Shown here: positions 47,551 to 57,189 of the stretch, piece after piece
Layout of the letters: each line of letters starts with the position of its first letter
How positions within the stretch are numbered: the stretch's first letter is position 1
Assembly (NCBI GenBank): GCA_937920555.1
Contig: CAKZTM010000006.1
Location: 23,095-87,094 of the forward strand
Origin: an uncultured Paracoccaceae bacterium
Lineage (GTDB): Bacteria; Pseudomonadota; Alphaproteobacteria; Rhodobacterales; Rhodobacteraceae
DNA length: 64,000 nucleotides
Direction: 5' to 3'
Made by a program: the position numbers and the translations under genes
Notes under the pieces: model-generated
The model's database searches: none
What the model was told of the DNA's origin: nothing
What the model saw: the letters and a program-made list of their open reading frames with translations, nothing else

Positions 47551-49515
47551 TCAACCGGGCGTCTCCGGCGTATACGTGAATTGAACCCCAGCGGTTTCGC
47601 GCAACGTCTCGATCGCGCTCATGGTTTCGGCAAAATCCTCAGCAGCGATCTGGTTGCTCTTGGAAACATAGGAAAACACATTTCGGTAGGTCTGACCTGT
47701 CGCACTCCGTTTCATATGCGCCTCAAATGCCGGGAAACGGGTCGCCTGATCCATGGCCTCCATCGTCCAATCGGGCGGGTATGACGCTTCAATAACATGT
47801 CGGGTACGAACCGGGTAATCGATGACAAAGGGCGCTTTGCGTGTCCCTTCCACCCATTCGGGCATATCCGATGCAAGCTCTCCGGCATAGGCGTTGAACG
47901 CCAAATCGTCACCGCCCTCCACCGTGTCCCATGCATCAGGTATCTGATAAAAAGCTGATATGGAAACGGTCGCCTGCGCCTCGTCAACAAGGATCGCAAA
48001 TGGTCCGATCTGCTCAAGCGTGGGGTAATATTCTTCGTAATATTTGAAGAATACTTCCTCCACCCAGTCACGGCCTTCTCGGTCGATCCACTCAACCATC
48101 CGGTCCGCCACATCGCCGCGGTAGGTGGATTTGCTGCTGAAGTAGACCGTGCTTGGGTCCGAGTTCAGATCAAATTTGTCTTCAAAATCACGGTTGAACT
48201 CTGGCGTGCGACCCTGCGCACGAATAAGTCCGTCGCTCTGCGCGGATATGAGCAGACCGTAGCCGTAATCGCCTTGATCCAGATGATCCATGTCGCCCAA
48301 TTGCTTGCCCTTGGTGGCATCCAGAAAATACTGCTCCTCCCCCAGCCAGGCGGATACCAGCACATGATCAAAGGCACCAATTGAAGGAATGGTGTCTTTC
48401 AGCCCAAGCCCGTCATCAAGATTGGCAAGCATGGGCGCGGCTTTGATGCCCAGCTCTTGAAGCAACGCCAATAAGAGCACGGTCATATCCTTACAATCAC
48501 CAAACCTCCGACGCAAAACCAGATCCGGGTGGCGCGGGATATAACCGCCCGCACCCAGCTCAATGCCAAGATAGCGAACGTTGCTTTGCACATAATCCAA
48601 TGCCGCACGCAATTGCGCCTTGGGGCCGTTATGTGCACGGCGAATATCCACGGCAATCGCCCTGATCGCCTCCGAGCCGTGGTCCGTCACATCGTAGGCG
48701 TCGACAAGGTGCTGGCCCGCCTCGCCCCAAGTCCTGAAACTGCTGATTTGCGTTATGGGATACCCAAAGTGCCAATACGGGCGATCCGTTTCCACAGAAA
48801 GCGCCGGAACTGCATCACCAAACCACTCTAAAACCGTGAAGTCTCCATCCGTCAAGACCTGACCCGCAGCCGCGCCAGCCTGCGCCTTTTCAACATAATC
48901 GATACCGTTTTCGATCAGCACACGGTTTGAAATGCGCGCCACCGGCACACTATATTGATGATCAAAGCCAAACGTGAAATGCGGGCCCCAAGCCGGGTTG
49001 GCCCCGGTGATTGTAAAGGAATAATCCAAAATATCGCCGATCCGCACATCGGGCACAATATAGGCCATCTCCAGATCGCCATTATAGATCAGTCGGTCAC
49101 GCTCGGTCTCGACCCGGTAAATCTGCATCGCCTCCAAGTCCAAGCGGTCTGTGGCGACACCGTCCCGAACAACATGAATGTGATGCAAGGTCACTGTCTC
49201 AAAGCTGGGGTCGAAATTTATGGAAATGGTCGAGTTTTTCTCAACCGCAACTAAGGTCGACAGATGGGTCGCATAGCGCTGGTAGCGCTTCTTATCTGCC
49301 TTGGAGACCCGAACTTGATAATCCGCCAGAAGATAAGACACCCCGTCCGAGCCATCTACCCGTGGGTCGCGCTTTGGCAAAACTTGCTCAACCACCCAGT
49401 CCTCAGCGGCACCGACACTCGCATGATCTGTGATATTTTGAGCCAAAACAGGCGCGGCCAAAAACAGCCATAACAAAGTGAATGACAAAACCAAATAGTG
49501 ACGCAAAACAAGCAC
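47551..49515 (-). CDS. DUF3857 / transglutaminase-like domain protein
   Basis: Signal peptide; VRYLGIELGAGGYIPRHPDLVLRRRFGDCKDMTVLLLALLQELGIKA. Confidence 0.9.
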   Translation of the reverse strand: MLVLRHYLVLSFTLLWLFLAAPVLAQNITDHASVGAAEDWVVEQVLPKRDPRVDGSDGVSYLLADYQVRVSKADKKRYQRYATHLSTLVAVEKNSTISINFDPSFETVTLHHIHVVRDGVATDRLDLEAMQIYRVETERDRLIYNGDLEMAYIVPDVRIGDILDYSFTITGANPAWGPHFTFGFDHQYSVPVARISNRVLIENGIDYVEKAQAGAAAGQVLTDGDFTVLEWFGDAVPALSVETDRPYWHFGYPITQISSFRTWGEAGQHLVDAYDVTDHGSEAIRAIAVDIRRAHNGPKAQLRAALDYVQSNVRYLGIELGAGGYIPRHPDLVLRRRFGDCKDMTVLLLALLQELGIKAAPMLANLDDGLGLKDTIPSIGAFDHVLVSAWLGEEQYFLDATKGKQLGDMDHLDQGDYGYGLLISAQSDGLIRAQGRTPEFNRDFEDKFDLNSDPSTVYFSSKSTYRGDVADRMVEWIDREGRDWVEEVFFKYYEEYYPTLEQIGPFAILVDEAQATVSISAFYQIPDAWDTVEGGDDLAFNAYAGELASDMPEWVEGTRKAPFVIDYPVRTRHVIEASYPPDWTMEAMDQATRFPAFEAHMKRSATGQTYRNVFSYVSKSNQIAAEDFAETMSAIETLRETAGVQFTYTPETPG

Positions 49516-49645
49516 TCCGCAAAAAACCTAAGTCCAATAAAACCACGAACTGATTCCCCGCAAGCCGTCACCGGGAAAAGAATTTCATCCGTGCCTCATA
49601 GGCTGCAATGGTTATGGGATGGTTGTCAGAGCCCCAAAAAAGCAA

Positions 49646-49674
49646 AACCCCCGACGAGTTTCCTCACGGGGGTT
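49646..49674 (-). terminator. Intrinsic terminator of rpsU
   Basis: Minus strand AACCCCCGTGAGGAAACTCGTCGGGGGTT followed by TTGCTTTTTT. Confidence 0.85.
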
Positions 49675-49713
49675 CAAACTTTGGTAGCCCGAAGGCTTAT
49701 CAGACAAACAAGT

Positions 49714-49920
49714 CTATAGACCGTTCTCACGCTGAATTTTCTTCCGCGCCAGTTTACGGGCCCGACGAATCGCTTCTGCCTTTTCGCGCGCACGCTTCTC
49801 CGACGGCTTTTCATAGTGCTGCCGAAGTTTCATCTCGCGGAAAATGCCTTCGCGTTGCATCTTCTTTTTCAGGGCACGAAGCGCCTGATCAACATTGTTG
49901 TCTCGAACACTAACCTGCAT
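49714..49920 (-). CDS. rpsU: 30S ribosomal protein S21
   Basis: [61 protein letters not shown]. Confidence 0.97.
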   Translation of the reverse strand: MQVSVRDNNVDQALRALKKKMQREGIFREMKLRQHYEKPSEKRAREKAEAIRRARKLARKKIQRENGL

Positions 49921-50022
49921 GTAGTGTCACCACCTTTCCAAGTTATAGGTTTAATCGCAGGAACGGCGCGTATAACAAGGGTCCGGAGCCGTGTCCACCT
50001 CAAGATAGGGAATAATTGAACA

Positions 50023-50724
50023 ATGCCGCAGGAACACATCTCGGTTGCAGACGCCAAGTCCCGGATCATGGAACATGCCGCGGATCACATCATCTTTGAC
50101 GGCCTGTCGGACGACGCTCTAAAAGCCGCAGCCCAAGACGCAGACATCCCCGCTGATCTGGCAAAGGCCGCCTTCCCGCGCGGTGCGCTCGATCTTGGCG
50201 TGGCGATGCACATGAACGCTGATGCCACCCTCGCCCAGCGCCTTGAAACCGAAAACATGACCCACCTGCGCTACTCGGAAAAGGTTGCCCACGCGATTAT
50301 GCTTCGCCTTGCGATCGCTGGCGAGAATAAGGAGACCGTGAGACGCGCTGCCAATTTCTTTGCCCTGCCACAAAATGCGGTCGCCGGCAGCAAATGCATT
50401 TGGAATACAGCCGACACTATCTGGACCGCTTTGGGCGACACGTCCGATGACCTGAACTGGTACTCCAAGCGCACAATCCTGTCGGGGGTGTATTCCGCCA
50501 GCCTGCTATATTGGTTGGGCGACGACAGCGAGGCCCATATGCGCACCAAAGCCTTCGTGGATCGCCGGATCGACAATGTGATGGCGTTTGAAAAAACCAA
50601 AGGGCAAATCAAGGGCTCGCGGGCCTATCAAGCCTTCCGCCAAGGCCCCGGTCGCATACTTGACGCCATCAAGGCCCCCGGTCTATCGGGAATGAACGAT
50701 CTGCCGGGGCAGTGGCGTAAGTAA
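50023..50724 (+). CDS. COQ9 family ubiquinone biosynthesis protein
   Basis: RNYSEKVAHAIMLRL-like region (LRYSEKVAHAIMLRLAIAGENKETVRRAANFFALPQN); DTSDDLNWYSKRTILSGVYSASLLYWL. Confidence 0.94.
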   Translation: MPQEHISVADAKSRIMEHAADHIIFDGLSDDALKAAAQDADIPADLAKAAFPRGALDLGVAMHMNADATLAQRLETENMTHLRYSEKVAHAIMLRLAIAGENKETVRRAANFFALPQNAVAGSKCIWNTADTIWTALGDTSDDLNWYSKRTILSGVYSASLLYWLGDDSEAHMRTKAFVDRRIDNVMAFEKTKGQIKGSRAYQAFRQGPGRILDAIKAPGLSGMNDLPGQWRK

Positions 50725-50739
50725 ACAATCGGGGCAAAT

Positions 50740-51600
50740 ATGGCGTTCGGGCAAAGCATCAGCACATGGTTTGACGGCAACTGGCATGACGGCGACGTGG
50801 CCATTATGCGTGCGGCCGACCACGGCACATGGCTGGGCACTTTGGTGTTTGACGGCGCGCGCACCTTTGACGGGGTGACGCCGGATTTGGACCTGCACTG
50901 CCAGCGGATCGTTAAATCCGCCGAGGCGATGGGAATGACCTCGCCCGTAACCGCCCCCGAGATTGAGGCCATCATCCGCGCCCAGATCGCAACCTACCCC
51001 ACCGATACAGCGCTATATCTTCGCCCCATGATGTGGTCCACCGACGGAATGCCGGGCATGATTGCCCCCGATCCAGCCTCCACCGCCTTTGCGATCTCCA
51101 TTGAAGACCTCGCCATGCCGGACGCGGGCGATTGCGCTCTGGGCGTCTCTCCCTATTGTCGTCCGCGCCAAGATATGGCGCTGACAGAAGCCAAAGCCGC
51201 CTGCCTATATCCCAATAACGGGCGTATCATGGCCGATGCCAGAAAGCGCGGCTTCCACAATGCACTGTCGCTGGACATTGACGGTAATGTGGCTGAAACC
51301 GCCTCCACCAATGTCTTTTTGGTGCGCGGCGGTGAGGTTGCCACCCCCAAACCCAACGGTACATTTCTGGCAGGCATCACCCGAATGCGCATCATTGACC
51401 TGCTGACCCAAGACGGGATCAAAGTTGAAGAGACAACGCTGACCTTGGACGATTTTGACCAAGCAGACGAGATTTTCCTGACCGGAAATGCATCAAAAGT
51501 CACGCCTGTGACCCGCTACAAAGACCGCGCCCTAGGCCCCGGTCAAATTGGCCCCTTGGCGCGACAACTTTATTGGGACTATGCCCATTCGGGCACGTAA
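50740..51600 (+). CDS. ilvE: Branched-chain amino acid aminotransferase (class IV PLP)
   Basis: GNVAETASTNVFLVRGGEVATPKPNGTFLAGITRMRIIDLL. Confidence 0.9.
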   Translation: MAFGQSISTWFDGNWHDGDVAIMRAADHGTWLGTLVFDGARTFDGVTPDLDLHCQRIVKSAEAMGMTSPVTAPEIEAIIRAQIATYPTDTALYLRPMMWSTDGMPGMIAPDPASTAFAISIEDLAMPDAGDCALGVSPYCRPRQDMALTEAKAACLYPNNGRIMADARKRGFHNALSLDIDGNVAETASTNVFLVRGGEVATPKPNGTFLAGITRMRIIDLLTQDGIKVEETTLTLDDFDQADEIFLTGNASKVTPVTRYKDRALGPGQIGPLARQLYWDYAHSGT

Positions 51601-51609
51601 GGACATGCA

Positions 51610-52602
51610 ATGACCCAGACGATGACAGCGGTGGAAATTCTCCGCCCCGGACCGCCAACAGTGCTCAAACCGTGCGAGCGGCAGGTGCCGGAGCCCGGCT
51701 CCGATGAAATATTGATCAAAATCGCCTATGCGGGCGTCAACAGGCCCGATGTGCTGCAACGCATGGGCAGCTACGCGCCGCCCCCCGGTGCCTCCGATCT
51801 GCCGGGGCTGGAATGCTCGGGCACGGTCGCGGCTGTCGGTGCCGCTGTCAGTCGTTGGAAAGTCGGTGACAAAGTCTGCGCACTTTTACCCGGTGGCGGC
51901 TACGCGGAATATGCCACGACACATGCGACACATGCGCTGCCGGTTCCAGATGGACTGTCCATGGCCGAAGCCGCAGCCCTGCCAGAGACATATTTCACCG
52001 TCTGGTCTAACGTCTTCATGCGCGGCGGCCTGAAAGCAGGCGAGAGCTTCTTGGTGCATGGCGGATCGTCCGGGATTGGCACCACAGCCATTCAACTGGC
52101 CAGCGCCATGGGCGCGCGGGTCTTCACCACCGCAGGCTCGGACGAAAAATGTGAAGCCTGCTTGGCCTTGGGGGCCGAACACGCGATCAACTACCGGATG
52201 ATGGACTTTGGCGGACTGACCCGCGACTGGACCGACGACCAAGGTCTCGACGTGATCCTCGATATGGTCGGCGGAATTTATATTGAGCGCAATATCAAGG
52301 CGCTGGCTATGGATGGCCGATTGATCATGATCGCATTTTTAGGTGGCGCCGAGGCCAAAATCGACTTTTCCCAGATCATGCGCAAACGCCTGACGGTCAC
52401 CGGATCAACCTTGCGCCCGCAATCAGTACAGGCCAAAGCGAAAATCGCCCAAGAGCTGGAAGCACAGGTTTGGCCGCTTCTGGCCTCTGGGCAGATCAAA
52501 CCGGTTATGGATCACACATTCCCGCTGGCAGGGGTGGTAAATGCCCATCTGCGCATGGAAAAATCGGTTCATATCGGAAAGATTGTGCTCAAAGTGGGCT
52601 AA
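51610..52602 (+). CDS. NAD(P)H-quinone oxidoreductase (PIG3-type)
   Basis: AYAGVNRPDVLQRMGSYAPPPGASDLPGLECSG; FLVHGGSSGIGTTAIQLA. Confidence 0.94.
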   Translation: MTQTMTAVEILRPGPPTVLKPCERQVPEPGSDEILIKIAYAGVNRPDVLQRMGSYAPPPGASDLPGLECSGTVAAVGAAVSRWKVGDKVCALLPGGGYAEYATTHATHALPVPDGLSMAEAAALPETYFTVWSNVFMRGGLKAGESFLVHGGSSGIGTTAIQLASAMGARVFTTAGSDEKCEACLALGAEHAINYRMMDFGGLTRDWTDDQGLDVILDMVGGIYIERNIKALAMDGRLIMIAFLGGAEAKIDFSQIMRKRLTVTGSTLRPQSVQAKAKIAQELEAQVWPLLASGQIKPVMDHTFPLAGVVNAHLRMEKSVHIGKIVLKVG

Positions 52603-52718
52603 GCCCCCACGCCCTGGGTTTTCACACGCCCCTCCCCACGATTGGCACCACAACCGCGCGCAGCCCGCGCCCGGATTGTGCTTGCCCAAAATCACTCAAT
52701 TGCGGCCATTGCCAGATG

Positions 52719-52750
52719 TTAACAACGTAACTACTCTGCTAGCACAGTCG
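52719..52750. repeat. Intergenic element copy 3 (divergent): TTAACAACGTAACTACTCTGCTAGCACAGTCG
   Basis: 25/32 matches to copies 1/2 by eye, ungapped. Confidence 0.7.
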
Positions 52751-52767
52751 CATTGAAAGATCGCATC

Positions 52768-53532
52768 ATGGACTACTTCAACCTGCAAGATCGCGTCGCA
52801 TTGGTAACCGGCGCTTCTTCGGGCATCGGCAAGCATATGGCTCAGGTTCTGGCCAAAGCGGGTTGCAGGGTCGGCATCGCCGCGCGCCGTAAAGATAAAC
52901 TCGATGATCTCGCGCAAGCCATTGAACGCGAAGGCGGAACCTCGATTCCCATCGAGATGGACGTAACCGACAGAGCCTCGATTTCAGACGGGCTTGACCT
53001 GCTCACCAAAGCCGCAGGCAGCCCCACGATTGTCATCAACAATGCAGGCGTGGCCAGCGGAGGCGCGTTTCTGGACGCCACGCCGGAAGACACGGACCAT
53101 GTGTTCGCGGTTAACGAGCGGGCGGTCTGGGATGTGGCTCAATTAACCGCACGGCGCATGGTTGCCGAAAACGCTCAAGGCTCGATCATCAACATCTCAT
53201 CCATTCTTGGCCTGCATACCGCCAACGGTGTGGCAAGCTACGCCGCCTCCAAAGCCGCCGTGGCCCATATGACCAAACTTTTCGCCCTTGAACTTGCCCC
53301 CCACAGCATCCGCGTCAACGCCATCGCGCCGGGCTATTTCATGAGCGAAATGACCGAAAACTTTCTAAACTCCGAACGCGGCAAGAAATTCGTCAAACGC
53401 GCGCCCATGCAACGCCACGGCGAGCCGGAGGAATTGGACGGCCTAATTCTGCTGCTTGCCTCCAACCGCTCCAGTTTCATGACAGGGACGGTCATTCCCA
53501 TCGACGGCGGCCATCTGTGCGCCAGCTTGTAA
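52768..53532 (+). CDS. SDR-family oxidoreductase
   Basis: ALVTGASSGIGKHMAQVLAKAG; VINNAGVASGG; YAASKAAVAHMTK. Confidence 0.95.
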   Translation: MDYFNLQDRVALVTGASSGIGKHMAQVLAKAGCRVGIAARRKDKLDDLAQAIEREGGTSIPIEMDVTDRASISDGLDLLTKAAGSPTIVINNAGVASGGAFLDATPEDTDHVFAVNERAVWDVAQLTARRMVAENAQGSIINISSILGLHTANGVASYAASKAAVAHMTKLFALELAPHSIRVNAIAPGYFMSEMTENFLNSERGKKFVKRAPMQRHGEPEELDGLILLLASNRSSFMTGTVIPIDGGHLCASL

Positions 53533-53541
53533 AGGATACTT

Positions 53542-54741
53542 GTGGACTTCTCCATCACACCCGAACTGGACGCGCTCCGCCAAAAACTGCGGTCCTTTGT
53601 TGAAACCGAAGTTCTTCCCCTAGAGGAAGACGCGGCCAATTACGACGATTATGAGAATATTGCACTGCCGGTGCTGGGCAAATTGCGTGCCAAGGCCAAG
53701 GCCGCCGGGCTATGGGCGCCGCAAGCCCCCAAGGAGCTGGGCGGTATGGGATTGAACATCCAAGCCCGCGCCGTTCTCTATGAGGAAGCCAACCGCTCCA
53801 TCTTTGGCCCCGTGGCGATCAATTGCGCCGCACCCGACGATGGCAACATCGCCGTGCTGGCAAAAATTGGCAGCCAATCGCAAAAGGACTGGTTCTTGCA
53901 ACCGCTCATTGATGGCGAGGTCAGATCGGCCTTTGCCATGACGGAACCCGCACCCGGCTCAGGCTCGGACCCCAATATGATGCTGACCACGGCAACCAAA
54001 GACGGCAACGACTGGGTGATAAACGGGCGCAAATGGTTCATCACCGGCGCCGCTGAGGCCGCCCATTTCATCCTGGTTGCACGCACGTCCGACCATCCGC
54101 GCAAAGGTCTTTCCGCGTTTGTTTACCACAAGGACCAGCCCGGCTGGCATATTGAGCGGCGCATCCCGATCATGGGCCCTGAGGAACATGGCGGCCATTG
54201 CGAGCTTGTCTTTGACGGCCTGCGGATACCCGATGAGAACCGCTTGATGGAGGTCGGAGACGGTCTCAAAGTCACGCAAATCCGTCTTGGCCCGGCGCGG
54301 CTGACCCATTGCATGCGCTGGCTCGGATTGGCCAAACGGTCGATGGAAATCGCCGCCGCCTATACTGAGAACCGAACCGGTTTCGGCGTCAAACTGTCCG
54401 AGCGTGAAAGCGTCCAGCTCAAGATGGGCGAGGTGGCCCATGACATCTCCGTTGGTCGGCTGCTCACCATGCACGCCGCGTGGAAGCTCGACCAAGGCGA
54501 TTTCGCCCGCAAGGAAGTCTCCAGCGCCAAATTGCATGTGGCGGCAACACTTCACAAAGCGGTCGATACCGCCATTCAGCTCAACGGTGCGCGCGGCTAT
54601 TCCAAAGATACGGTTCTGGAATGGATTTACCGCTATGCCCGTCAAGCGCGCCTTGTCGATGGTGCAGACGAAGTCCACAAAATGGTGCTGGCACGCTTCT
54701 ACGCGCAGGAAGGCGACGGTTATTGGTCTTGGGGCGCCTGA
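53542..54741 (+). CDS. Acyl-CoA dehydrogenase, ACAD10/11 (LvaC)-like
   Basis: INCAAPDDGNIAVLAKIGSQSQKDWFLQPLIDGEVRSAFAMTEP; LGPARLTHCMRWLGLAKRSMEIA. Confidence 0.9.
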   Translation: MDFSITPELDALRQKLRSFVETEVLPLEEDAANYDDYENIALPVLGKLRAKAKAAGLWAPQAPKELGGMGLNIQARAVLYEEANRSIFGPVAINCAAPDDGNIAVLAKIGSQSQKDWFLQPLIDGEVRSAFAMTEPAPGSGSDPNMMLTTATKDGNDWVINGRKWFITGAAEAAHFILVARTSDHPRKGLSAFVYHKDQPGWHIERRIPIMGPEEHGGHCELVFDGLRIPDENRLMEVGDGLKVTQIRLGPARLTHCMRWLGLAKRSMEIAAAYTENRTGFGVKLSERESVQLKMGEVAHDISVGRLLTMHAAWKLDQGDFARKEVSSAKLHVAATLHKAVDTAIQLNGARGYSKDTVLEWIYRYARQARLVDGADEVHKMVLARFYAQEGDGYWSWGA

Positions 54742-54744
54742 GCG

Positions 54745-55746
54745 TTGCAGGCGCGGTTCGCAAAGCTGCCCGATTGGCTGAAGGCAACATTCAATGCCAC
54801 ACAGGCCCGGATCACCGGCATGACCAAGCTCTCCGGTGGTGCCATTCAGGAGAACTGGCATCTTTCGGCCCAATTGGACGACACAGATGTTGAATGGGTG
54901 CTGCGAACCGACGCGCCCTCAACCCTGAGCACCTCCCATAGCCGGCCGGAAGAATATGCGCTGTTGCGCGTGGCGCAGGAAGCCGGCGTCTCCGCGCCCA
55001 AAGCCGTCGCTCTTTGCGACGCCCCCAACATCATCGGTGCGCCATTTTACCTGATGGAAAAGGCCCCCGGCATCGCGCAGGCCCGCAAAATCACACGCGA
55101 TCCCAACCTGGCTGCATTCGGACCGGCCCTTGCGCATCAATTGGGCCAAGAACTGGCAAAACTGCACAAGATCACTCCGCCGGTTGAAACTCTCGCCTTC
55201 CTGCCCGCTCCGCCACAAAACCCTGCCCAATCGCGGATCGACCACTACAGACGGGATCTTGACGCGCTCCCGGACGGTCATCCGGTGTTGGAATACGCCC
55301 TTAACTGGTTGGAGGATAATCAACCAAACGCTCAAACCGTTGCCCTTTGCCATTCGGACTACCGAACCGGGAATTTCATGATCCACCAAGGTGGGCTTGC
55401 GGCGGTTCTGGATTGGGAATTCGCCGGTTGGTCCGACCCGATGGAGGATATCGGCTGGATTTGCGCACGGTGCTGGCGATTTGGAAACGACCACCTCATG
55501 GTGGGCGGCATAGCCCCGTTACAGCCCTTTGTTGACGGCTATCAAAGCATCTCAGACACGCCCATCCAAACCGAACAAATCCCCTATTGGCAGGTTATGG
55601 CAGAACTGCGCTGGGCGATAATTGCGCTGCAACAAGCACAGCGCTGCGCCTCCGGGGCGGAAATCACTTTGGAGTTGGCCCTCTCAGGTCCGCTTGCCGC
55701 CGAGATGGAACTCAATATCCTCAACCTCATCCACAAGGCCCAATGA
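54745..55746 (+). CDS. APH-family phosphotransferase, LvaA-like
   Basis: FYLMEKAPGIAQARKI; LCHSDYRTGNFMIHQGGLAAVLDWEFAGWSDPMEDIGW. Confidence 0.92.
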   Translation: MQARFAKLPDWLKATFNATQARITGMTKLSGGAIQENWHLSAQLDDTDVEWVLRTDAPSTLSTSHSRPEEYALLRVAQEAGVSAPKAVALCDAPNIIGAPFYLMEKAPGIAQARKITRDPNLAAFGPALAHQLGQELAKLHKITPPVETLAFLPAPPQNPAQSRIDHYRRDLDALPDGHPVLEYALNWLEDNQPNAQTVALCHSDYRTGNFMIHQGGLAAVLDWEFAGWSDPMEDIGWICARCWRFGNDHLMVGGIAPLQPFVDGYQSISDTPIQTEQIPYWQVMAELRWAIIALQQAQRCASGAEITLELALSGPLAAEMELNILNLIHKAQ

Positions 55747-56057
55747 TGTCCCAATCCCGAATAGACCAGGCGCTTCAATCAGCTCTCCAAGCAACCCCGC
55801 CTGACCCACAGAGCCGCTATACAACCGCCATGATCGCCCGCGCCAACGACATATTGGCCCGAAGCCGCCAAACGGCTGATCCTGCGGAATGCCTGCCCCC
55901 CATAGCCGCTGACCCGGCCGCTCTGTCGACCCTCATTCGCGCCCGGCAAACACCTGCAAACATCGCCCCGTTGCTGAGGTCCTTCGTGGTTGCAAAGCTG
56001 CGTATCTCCAACCCGGATTTTCTAGAGAAAACAACGGATACGCGACAGACGCCCTAA
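55743..56057 (+). CDS. Small DUF6285-like protein, LvaB-like by position
   Basis: 104 aa; ATGATG overlap with kinase stop; IRARQTPANIAPLLRSFVVAKLRISNPDFLE. Confidence 0.7.
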   Translation: MMSQSRIDQALQSALQATPPDPQSRYTTAMIARANDILARSRQTADPAECLPPIAADPAALSTLIRARQTPANIAPLLRSFVVAKLRISNPDFLEKTTDTRQTP

Positions 56058-56199
56058 GATGCGAAAATGCCGCATTTGAGCAAGTTGATCATATTTTTCG
56101 AGCATGTCCCCCGGTTTTTGGATATGACGTCGAAAGACACAATGGAATCTGGTCAGCGCTGAACAGCGTATTTCGATAACGCAGTATTTTGAGAGTAAG

Positions 56200-57189
56200 A
56201 TGGGCTTGCGCAAGAAAATAACGGTCGTTTCTCCGTGCTTTAACGAAGAGGACAACGTGGAGACCTGCTACGCGGCGGTCAAAGCCATCTTTGACGAGCA
56301 TTTGCCGGAATATGACCGCGAGCATGTGTTTGTGGACAACGCCTCCACGGACCGCACAGTCGAGATTTTGCGCGGCCTGTCAGAAACCGATCCCTCCGTC
56401 AAAGTCGTGGTTAATGCGCGCAATTTTGGCGTGTTCAAGTCCACCTTCAACGGCCTGCGCTACGCCACAGGGGACGCCACACTTCTGATGCTGCCCGTGG
56501 ACCTGCAAGACCCGCCTGACCTCTTGCCGGAATTCGTGAAACTTTGGGAACAAGGCTATGACGTGGTTGCAGGGGCCCGCTCCACCCGCGAAGAAGGCTT
56601 CTTCCTGCGCAATGCCCGCCATGCGTTTTACCGGATCGTCAACCGTCTGTCAGAGTTTGAGATCGAACCGGATGTGGGCGAGTTCCAACTGGTGGACCGC
56701 AAAGTGCTCGACGCTGTTTTGCGCCACCGTGACAACTACCCCTATATCCGGGGCATCGTAGCCTCGGTCGGGTTCAAACGCATCACGCGTCATTACACGT
56801 GGAAAGAGCGTAAAGTCGGCAAATCCAAGCACAATTACTACATGATGGTCGACCAAGCCCTCAATGCGATCTTTGCGTTTACCAAAGCGCCGATGCGGTT
56901 TTGCACGATTGTTGGCTTCCTGCTGTCAGTCGGCTGCATCCTATTTTCGCTTTTCTCAGTGGTTCTGTACCTTTTTGATACAACAATCGCACCGCGCGGG
57001 ACCACGACACTCATCGTCTCGCTTTTTATGTTGTCAGGCATCCAGCTTCTTTTTATTGGCATGCTTGGTGAGTATATCACCTCCATTCAGGCACAGGTGC
57101 GGGGTGGACCGATGGTCATTGAAAAAGAGCTTATTAATATCTCAACATCTGAGACACATCAGCGACGCGAAGCATCGGCTGTATCATGA
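56200..57189 (+). CDS. Glycosyltransferase family 2, GtrB/DPM1-like membrane-anchored
   Basis: ITVVSPCFNEEDNVETCYAAV; LPVDLQDPPDLLPEFVKLW; two C-terminal TM segments. Confidence 0.94.
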   Translation: MGLRKKITVVSPCFNEEDNVETCYAAVKAIFDEHLPEYDREHVFVDNASTDRTVEILRGLSETDPSVKVVVNARNFGVFKSTFNGLRYATGDATLLMLPVDLQDPPDLLPEFVKLWEQGYDVVAGARSTREEGFFLRNARHAFYRIVNRLSEFEIEPDVGEFQLVDRKVLDAVLRHRDNYPYIRGIVASVGFKRITRHYTWKERKVGKSKHNYYMMVDQALNAIFAFTKAPMRFCTIVGFLLSVGCILFSLFSVVLYLFDTTIAPRGTTTLIVSLFMLSGIQLLFIGMLGEYITSIQAQVRGGPMVIEKELINISTSETHQRREASAVS

